NCBI GenBank assembly: GCA_903862935.1 | Contig: CAIOZY010000057.1 | Coordinates: 1-64,000, forward strand | DNA length: 64,000 nt | DNA from: an uncultured Opitutaceae bacterium | GTDB lineage: Bacteria; Verrucomicrobiota; Verrucomicrobiia; Opitutales; Opitutaceae | Reading direction: 5' to 3' | Shown here: one piece after another, positions 62,731 through 64,000 of the stretch | Position numbering within the stretch: position 1 is the stretch's first letter | How the letters are laid out: every line of letters begins with the position of its first letter | The notes under the pieces: model-generated | The model's database searches: none | Told to the model about the DNA's origin: nothing | Seen by the model: the letters and a program-made list of their open reading frames with translations, nothing else | Program-made: the position numbers and the translations under genes

Positions 62731-63618
62731 CTAGCGCCCCAGGGCCTTGAGCGCCTGCTCAAGGACGGAGCGGTTTGCCGGGCTCATCTCGCACAGGGGC
62801 AGCCGCACCTCGGGGAGCCCGATGATGCCCTCGCGGGCGAGGGAGGCCTTGATCGGGACCGGATTCGGCTCGACGAAGATCGCCTTGAAGAAGGGGTAGA
62901 GCCGGCGGTGGATCCGGCCTGCGGCGGCGTAGTCGTTGGAGCGGGCCAGCCGGACCATGCGGGACACCTCCCGCACGAGCAGGTTCGAGGCGACGCTGAT
63001 CACGCCCTCGGCCCCCGCGGCCATGAAGGGAAGGGTCAGGGAGTCGTCCCCGCTGAGCACGGTGATGTCGGAGCCCAGCGCCTGCTTCAGTTGGTCGACG
63101 CGGTCGACGTTCCCACCGGCCTCCTTGATCCAGCGCACGTGGGGGTAGCGGGCGCGCAGCCGGACGACCACCGGGACACCGATCTCGATCCCGCAGCGGC
63201 CGGGGATCGAGTAGAGCACGATCGGCCGGTCGGTTGCCTCGGCGATTGCGGAGAAGTGCCGGAACAGACCCTCGGGGCTGGGCTTGTTGTAGTAGGGGGC
63301 GACGACCAGCATCCCCTGGGCCCCGGATTCGTGCGCCAGGCGGGTCAGGGAGACGGCCTCGTCGGTTGAATTCGAGCCTGTGCCCGCGATCACGGGGACC
63401 CGGCCACGGGCCCCCTCGATCACCGCGCGGACGACGTCCATGTGCTCCTCGTGCGAGAGGGTCGGGGACTCCCCGGTCGTCCCTACCGGGACCAGGCCGT
63501 CGATTCCGCCCTTGATCTGGTGCTCAACCAGTTTGCGCAGGTCGGCGAAGTCGACCTTCCCCTTTCGGAAAGGTGTGACCAAGGCGGTGAGCGTGCCGGC
63601 GATAGAACGGGGCTTCAT
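62731..63618 (-). CDS. dapA: 4-hydroxy-tetrahydrodipicolinate synthase
   Basis: A 295-residue DapA started at the ATG at 63618 (MKPRSIAGTLTALVTPF). GTTGESPTL, Tyr in VVAPYYNKPSPEG and the Schiff-base Lys in RWIKEAGG are present. It condenses pyruvate with aspartate semialdehyde. Head of dapA-dapB-ruvA, divergent from fabD across a 156-bp gap. Confidence 0.95.
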   Translation of the reverse strand: MKPRSIAGTLTALVTPFRKGKVDFADLRKLVEHQIKGGIDGLVPVGTTGESPTLSHEEHMDVVRAVIEGARGRVPVIAGTGSNSTDEAVSLTRLAHESGAQGMLVVAPYYNKPSPEGLFRHFSAIAEATDRPIVLYSIPGRCGIEIGVPVVVRLRARYPHVRWIKEAGGNVDRVDQLKQALGSDITVLSGDDSLTLPFMAAGAEGVISVASNLLVREVSRMVRLARSNDYAAAGRIHRRLYPFFKAIFVEPNPVPIKASLAREGIIGLPEVRLPLCEMSPANRSVLEQALKALGR

Positions 63619-63774
63619 GGGCGGGGAAAAGGATAGGGGAGCGTTCCGGACTGGCAATCCCCAAGCGAGGAGGCAGGGCTCGGTCCCGACGGTTGCGCTT
63701 CACATCTGACCGTCCCGCCTATTTCATGCTTGGATTCCCCGCTGCCGGGCGGTTGTCTAGTCGGTTTCCACATC

Positions 63775-64000
63775 ATGTCCCTAGCACTCCTATTCGCCGG
63801 GCAAGGCGCCCAGAAGGTGGGCATGGGCCGGTCGCTCCATGCCGGCTCGGCCGCCGCGCGGGCGCTCTACGAGCAGGCGGACGGCATCCTCGGCTGGAGC
63901 CTGACCCGGGTGTGTTTCGAGGGCCCCGAGGCCGAGCTCACCCAGACCCAGGTCTGCCAGCCGGCCCTTTATGTGCACGGGATGGCCCTGGCCGCAGCCC
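63775..64000 (+). CDS. fabD: Malonyl-CoA:ACP transacylase, 3'-truncated by window end
   Basis: The first 75 codons of a FabD gene: MSLALLFAGQGAQKVGMG is the family N-terminus and TQTQVCQPALYVHGMAL matches the start of the catalytic domain. The active-site GHSLGE lies beyond the window. It loads malonyl groups onto ACP for fatty acid synthesis. Start ATG at 63775 fits the conserved N-terminus exactly. Confidence 0.85.
   Translation, partial: MSLALLFAGQGAQKVGMGRSLHAGSAAARALYEQADGILGWSLTRVCFEGPEAELTQTQVCQPALYVHGMALAAA

Overview
The window looks like a high-GC chromosomal contig end from a member of the Verrucomicrobiota, most likely Opitutae/Opitutaceae-like. The reasons are a Minf_1886-family protein (a PVC-restricted family) at 30820-31251, Gram-negative envelope genes (heptose synthesis, Pal, TonB/ExbB/ExbD), GatCAB and the overall gene style. 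This placement is inference from gene content; no rRNA is present. The first 15 bases are pure C, which suggests a contig edge or assembly artefact.

Left end (1-7020) is accessory. It holds a large hybrid histidine kinase and a compact leftward operon: a pRiA4b-ORF3-like gene with an in-frame TGA, a CheY-like receiver and a small ORF. An AAA_14/DUF4143 ATPase follows, with a palindrome over its GTG start. Next to it is a tRNA-Pro(CGG) broken just after the anticodon stem, the kind of scar left at an integration site.

Region 7021-22097 is the most interesting metabolic block. It encodes a UroD/MtaA-type methyltransferase, a homocysteine-methyltransferase-like protein, a MetF fused to a MetV-like domain, an AcsE-like methyltetrahydrofolate methyltransferase, formate-THF ligase, an oxalate/formate-family transporter and 5-formyl-THF cyclo-ligase. 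These run straight into a DeoR regulator, a class II aldolase, a rhamnulose-phosphate aldolase/dehydrogenase fusion, rhamnulokinase and a second UroD-family protein. I read this as a candidate route that removes a methyl group, oxidises it to formate with ATP gain, and degrades the remaining 6-deoxysugar, i.e. O-methyl-rhamnose or O-methyl-fucose use. A free corrinoid protein that could carry the methyl group is at 58051-58686. Sugar isomerase, FolD and corrinoid reactivase are not in the window.

Region 22296-39401 is mostly core: a radical SAM protein, a DUF192 lipoprotein candidate, an M24 peptidase, hldA-gmhB-tlyA-nadK, an M16 protease, a Fur-family regulator, then gatB-gatA-gatC-pheT-pheS and rplT-rpmI on the minus strand. 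Three tRNAs follow (Lys-CTT, Thr-TGT, Gln-CTG).

Region 40168-44997 is one operon: ExbB, two ExbD, TonB, a TPR protein and two membrane-anchored coiled-coil proteins, closed by a strong terminator. Region 45112-50309 is a second unusual block: a MEMO-AMMECR1 fusion with a signal peptide, a membrane-embedded spermidine-synthase-like protein, a two-helix histidine-rich membrane protein and a radical SAM enzyme with a twin-arginine leader. Together they look like an exported or envelope-linked AmmeMemoRadiSam system.

The remainder (50313-64000) is core: Nudix, apaG, purH, M20 peptidase, Pal, a NarL-type regulator, tRNA-Lys(TTT), pyruvate kinase, the corrinoid protein, a hydroxyacid dehydrogenase, an ECF sigma/anti-sigma pair, dapA-dapB-ruvA and the start of fabD.
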